From contig CM055906.1 of assembly GCA_029582155.1 (NCBI GenBank), positions 19,392,437 to 19,456,436 on the forward strand: 64,000 nucleotides of DNA. The letters run 5' to 3'. The notes beneath the pieces were generated by a model that saw nothing but the letters and a program-made list of their open reading frames with translations, did not search any database and had not been told where the DNA came from. Of this stretch, positions 59,548 to 64,000 are shown piece after piece; within the stretch, counting starts at the first letter, position 1; each line of letters opens with the position of its first letter. The translations under genes and the position numbers were made by a program. Source of the stretch: Panopea generosa (lineage: Eukaryota > Mollusca > Bivalvia > Adapedonta > Hiatellidae).

Positions 59548-60571
59548 GCACTTCTCTAACTAATGATATATGCTCTACGAGTTGACACATACAACTACCA
59601 TAAGCAGGAGAAGATCACGTTAGTGATTGTGTATATATATATTCAGTATATTGAGCAAAACATAAATGATTACGGACATTCTAGCTTAGCATCCGTGTAA
59701 AAAACTGGGCACGAAAAACTGTTAAACAGGACAAAACCAATATACGTGTACTGTCACAAGAATGGATTTATATCGATATATGAGAAATATTCATCAATGT
59801 AAATAAAATAAATACCAATACAAACAATATAAAATAATCTAGCACACATTTTGACAGATTATTATTTCCGTGCAAAGACGGAATCAGTTAAATTAACGTG
59901 TGGGGAAGCGGTGTGCGCCTTTTTTCCCTTTGTGACGTATTCTAACGAACGTTAGCCATAAGGTACCAAGTGTATATGAAATAAGAAGGCAATTGTCCCC
60001 TTTTTTCACCAGTGGGACGATATTATTTCTTGGTAACTTTAAAATAAAAAAGTCCAGGTCTGTCCACAGCTCCTTAGACCTTAAATTTGCTGATGTATAA
60101 TATATATAACATCTATATAACATATGTAGGTAAATACTGTAAATTATCTACACGATATTTAGTCTGGATGATATACCTTCGTCTCTTCATAACGGATAGC
60201 ATCATCCTCTGTTTGATAGGAATTACATCGTCTTCTGGCCCTTCTGACCCTTTTCTGGACTCCGAGGCGGGCGAGAAGCATGTAACATGAAACCAGAAAT
60301 ACCAATAATTGCTTTATCAAACGCACACAAAATTACTGATAAAGCAAAAGCCTTGAATCACATCATTTCACCTAACTCGTTCCATAACTTTAATGTGAAA
60401 TAAGTACTCATGTGAGAGACTATATAAAACATCTTCATGCACTATACGAGGTGATCATATACATTCGAGGTGACCAATACACCTTACTGGGGTCAATATG
60501 TTTACAACTACATTTCTTTCAAACATATCAATAATTTCATTGAAGAGTTAAAATCACGATACACGCCTCAA
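59548..60571. other. Spacer between the convergent ends of genes 2 and 3
   Basis: No gene. ATTAAA read on the minus strand (60389-60394) is a possible polyadenylation signal for gene 3. A plus-strand frame near 60180-60290 ends SSSGPSDPFLDSEAGEKHVT; it lacks a splice partner and was not called. Confidence 0.4.
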
Positions 60572-60745
60572 CTATTGTTTCTTAATGTCAACCATTTTCA
60601 TCGAATTGTTCCCATTCGCCGAGGAAAGCGTCATCGAAGAACGCAATTTTTGTACCAAAGCATTTAAACCAGCAATGTCTTGTTGCTTATCCGCATTTTC
60701 TGTCAGTCTTCTGTGAAGAAACTCAAGACGAGCGTCGACCAGTTC
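60572..60745 (-). CDS. Gene 3 exon 2: C-terminal helical part
   Basis: 57 residues starting ELVDARLEFLHRR, after the acceptor caatttttgcag; stop TAG at 60574-60572. The exon is too short to stand out as an open frame, but the in-frame splice and protein-like composition support it. Confidence 0.62.
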   Translation of the reverse strand, partial: ELVDARLEFLHRRLTENADKQQDIAGLNALVQKLRSSMTLSSANGNNSMKMVDIKKQ

Positions 60746-62052
60746 CTGCAAAAATTGACTTGATAAACATTTGATGTCAAATAATTTCTTACTTTATACT
60801 TAATTTAGAAAAGAAAATATATGTACTTGATAACTCCCGTAGAATATATATAGCCAGAAGAATATATAAGCGACGGTATTGAATCCTTCACTTTAAAATT
60901 ACTGTTATAATCTTTGTTCAAAAACTTTTCGTCTATAAAGTGAATATTTTTACTCAGAATATAATTAATGTACTGCTTTTACATCACACACAACTAACAC
61001 AGAAAGCAGGACGTTCTATATATTTTTTTATTCTTACATTATTACATCTCTCATTTTAAAACTGTAATTTTCACTATTCAACACGATATAAGCTTCAAAA
61101 CATAGTTTAGACAAAGTACCCATCCTGCCTCCCGACCCACACAATCCTGGCGTTATTGCCTAAAATACACCCTCCTCTCCCTGGGTCCAGAAGTAAAACT
61201 GAGCTTAAAACTCATGACTTGCACTATTCGAGCACTCGCCAAGTCATATACCGCCCCATTGTTCATACACCTGGACAATTAAACGTACATTAGCTAGGCT
61301 CGCATCTCTATCTTAGTTTATGCTACTGTCATTCATTTTATATGAATGCGGCCTTTTGCCTAATTACCAACGTGTAAAAGCCTCCGAATTGATCACCGTG
61401 TCACTCGCTTATTGCAAACACCCAGCCACAAGGAGTACAATATATATTAAAATGACTTTAGTATTTGGTGAATACACTTGATATCGTTTAACAAGTACTC
61501 GGTCGTCAATCATCAGGACATCTCATATAGTGTATCCATTTAACTTTTTTGCAAAATTAAAGATATTCAACCATTCTTCCAATATTAAATTAATTTGATA
61601 AAAATACAATTATTATTGAGTGACTATGACACAATATTTTCTGCCCAAATTGATTTTCCCAGCAGTCTATCTAGTTTATTTGTGTGTATTTTATGTCTTT
61701 GGAAAAATAGGAAAGAGAGAATCATTTTTATTCTGAAATAATGGTACAAGAGGACATGATTACTCACAGTATCATTCATTACAACAGACACACTGTCCTC
61801 TGAAATATGACCATGATAGAATTCTTTATCGTGGAAGAATTCGAGATCGTCTTGAATACGTTTCCGTATCATATTTATGTTCTCCAATGTTATACTGTTA
61901 TCGGTCAGGAACTTTATTAACGGTATACACTTGTGTTCCTCCAACCCTGCAGATGCCCCATGACGGTTTATTCTGTGATATATTTGTAGTGTCGTGTTCG
62001 CTACTTCTATAACTGCAAAATACATAAACATACAGCATATGCTTGCGACCAT
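60572..62052 (-). CDS. Gene 3: small secreted protein (joined CDS, two exons)
   Basis: CDS complement join 62052-61768 and 60745-60572, giving 152 residues. The junction is phase 0 between AATGATACT|gtgagt and tttttgcag|GAACTG. MVASICCMFMYFAVIEVA is a signal peptide with likely cleavage near residues 18-20. The mature part is hydrophilic with a single Cys (KCIPL). MIRKRIQDDLEFFHDKE and ARLEFLHRRLTENAD...LNALVQKLRSS have helical, coiled-coil-like spacing of Leu/Ile. It ends KMVDIKKQ. I do not recognise the family. It resembles the leader-plus-coiled-coil part of longer secreted proteins without a globular domain. An upstream 40-nt exon candidate (62730-62691) could be 5' UTR. Confidence 0.65.
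60746..61767 (-). other. Gene 3 intron
   Basis: 1022 bases bounded by gtgagt and ttgcag on the minus strand. Nothing else recognised inside. Confidence 0.55.
61768..62052 (-). CDS. Gene 3 exon 1: signal peptide and N-terminal half
   Basis: 95 codons from ATG (62052) to MNDT, then a gtgagt donor at 61767-61762. The frame reads on past the donor to about 61624 only by chance. Confidence 0.65.
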
Positions 62053-63183
62053 TTTCTACGGTTATGATTAGAGTAGCCTGACCTCATGTTTTCTAAATTG
62101 CTTAAAATGCTTGTAGAAGCTCACTTCAGTGGCATATTTTAGATATTCTATTTTGTTACCATACCGAAAATACCCAATAACTGGCATAAAGTGACCAGAC
62201 TTCGTACCGGATATTAATAGCGAAGGACTCTCATTTGAATTTTACAAGAAAAGTTGAATACATTTTGCTATCATCGTAGAGTAAAAATACAAAATTGTTT
62301 TAACAATAGTAGTATTTACATTTGTATTATTGTTACTGTTTATTTATTTTTATTTTATTTTACATTCAGCAAGCACCGTGTTGGTGTTCGAACTACGTTG
62401 ACCGTTAGTGCCCTGATTCGAATGGAATGTTGACGCAGATATGAAAATCACGTTTTCGCAGCAAAAGAGGAAATTACTGAAGATTGGGCATTTTTTCTAA
62501 TCAAGAAGTAGCATGCATTTTCAATTCTGAATGCATCTGATAAAGTGTTGTCAGAATCTAACTCTATACGCAGACTTTGATTTTGAAATAAAACCCCAAC
62601 ATAATCACAATAATTTCGACTTGCTATTTGACCGTTGTCGGAAATGAACATAATGAACTCTAAACTATCTAATTTCATGTGTTTTCTTACCGTTCTTATG
62701 CGATAGGGCCTGTGATTGAGTCCTAGATCTCTGTAAGAGAAACAAGAACACAATTATATATTAAGAAATCAAAATGTAAAATAAATATTTATTGACGTAC
62801 TTATTATTCAAATATTAGCTCCGGCTATTTTTATACATGTTTGTAAGTTACAAATAGGTATTTCCTATTTTGACATCCATTCATCCATCCATTTTATTTA
62901 CATACACAATTCCCCTATATTACATAATCGTGTGAGGTAAATCGTTCACAAAGAGAACAAGACACAACAGTTAATATAGATAACAACAACAATGAGGTAT
63001 GCGGCAATTGTGAATGATGCGGGCAGTAATTACGAAGATAAATATCAAAGTGGATTCAGTTCTTTATGATGTCAAAAGCGATAAAAATAATGTTTGATTC
63101 TAACAATTAGTGTCAAACAGAAAACGCAATTTGTTTAAGACACTAGCAATCAATATAAAGTAAAAGATGGAGCAGGGGATCGT
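62053..63183. other. Region upstream of gene 3
   Basis: On the minus strand a 40-base segment (62730-62691) sits between tttctcttacag and gtaagaaa, so it could be a non-coding exon of gene 3. No good acceptor is seen just before the gene 3 start. The 101-residue frame around it has no recognisable motif. Confidence 0.3.
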
Positions 63184-63345
63184 CAGATAAAACAACTTAT
63201 CTGGAACCAAAAAAACAACAACAGCGCATGTGTTATGATGGTTATAAAACAACTTATCTGGAACCCAAGATACAAAACAACAGTGCATGTGTTATGATGA
63301 TTATAAAACAACTTATCTGGAACCCAAGATACAAAACAATAAAGA
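63184..63345. repeat. Tandem repeat, three units of about 60 bp
   Basis: Units begin ataaaacaacttatctggaa and continue cccaagatacaaaacaacag, gcatgtgttatgatg. The third is partly degraded. Confidence 0.88.
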
Positions 63346-64000
63346 ATGTTTTATTTGTTAAAAAATAACAGTGAATGTAATATAATAATTTTACCCGGTA
63401 GTACATCTGGTCGTTTTGGTTAGTTTATTATAAAAGAAGATTGGAAATCCATACATAACGTGCCGTTTGAAAATACAATAGACACTTAAATAAGGTCATT
63501 CCAGTATAAAAACACAAAGATACCATCACTCCTACAAACATATTCTTTCGTATATACGAAATAGAATACTACAGTTTATGCGATATTTGCATTATGCACT
63601 TTGAAACATTTGGCTATATAAACTAAACTGCATTACATTTTTAAAAGTAAAACAATATTTTTTTCTTTTAACTAAAAAATAATATCATTTGGTGTGTTTA
63701 TTAAAAAACATACACTGTACATCCATTCTAAATCATTTTTCAGGTTAAGTTATTTTACATCGACCTTTTAGTAATATATGAATTTGAATTTAATATGCGC
63801 ATATGCATAGTGACTTCGAAGGGAAAAACAAATAAGAACAAGAGAAACGTGGGACTTTATTTTATTTTAATGCAATTTTATTATTTGTCTTGCTCGTTCG
63901 ACTTGCATATATATATATCCTTTTTTTTATCTCAGCGTTTACTATAATTTGAATTGATAGTTATTTACAATATGTATTGTTACATTGTACTTGATAATGT
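63346..64000. other. AT-rich DNA to window end, nothing recognised
   Basis: No exon, RNA gene or clear repeat. The short ta run near 63906-63918 is trivial. Confidence 0.5.

Noticed and set aside
62448..62753. 101-residue minus-strand frame near the window end
   Set aside because: No recognisable motif. A 40-base segment inside it has exon-like borders, so the long frame would be broken by that splicing. Kept only as a possible non-coding exon.

Overview
The window is animal nuclear DNA: AT-rich, gene-poor and intron-containing, with many SINEs, LINE fragments, MITEs and minisatellites. The repeat types (tRNA-headed SINEs with a gacgcta tail, GTCGTC-headed repeats, a LINE with a recognisable RLIELNAR ORF1 motif, Tc1 elements) most resemble a bivalve mollusc. 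That assignment is inference from repeat style, not a database match. Most short open frames are noise; three genes can be supported by frame-consistent splice junctions.

Gene 1 (+, 19479-27567 and a 3' UTR) encodes a predicted 951-residue, Q/P/S/N-rich protein. It appears to hold three diverged copies of one globular domain, two N-terminal and one C-terminal, separated by a long disordered linker. I do not recognise the family. A uORF-rich leader exon supplies 11 extra N-terminal codons. A short last coding exon ends the protein in a SUMO-interaction-like motif; reading through the intron instead gives an immediate stop without it. Its introns hold a dead Tc1 transposon and a complete SINE with target duplication.

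Gene 2 (+, 52673-59441) is a five-exon LigB-family (class III extradiol dioxygenase-like) protein of 321 residues. It has a signal peptide and five N-glycosylation sequons, so it looks secreted, which is unusual for this enzyme family. Its introns contain several SINEs, one nested in another, and a minisatellite that runs to the exon 5 splice acceptor.

Gene 3 (-, 62052-60572) is a two-exon gene for a small secreted protein of 152 residues with a helical, coiled-coil-like C-terminal half. It lies tail to tail with gene 2.

Region by region: 1-19 kb is repeat-rich intergenic DNA (three TTAA-flanked MITEs, a 193-bp higher-order tandem repeat, a minisatellite split by a hAT-like element, a large GTCGTC-type repeat). 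19-28 kb is gene 1. 28-41 kb is largely empty, with scattered repeats and a second dead Tc1-like element. 41.9-46.3 kb is a decayed LINE and 47.9-49.3 kb a 5'-truncated LINE. 52.6-62.1 kb holds genes 2 and 3. No functional link between the three genes is visible.
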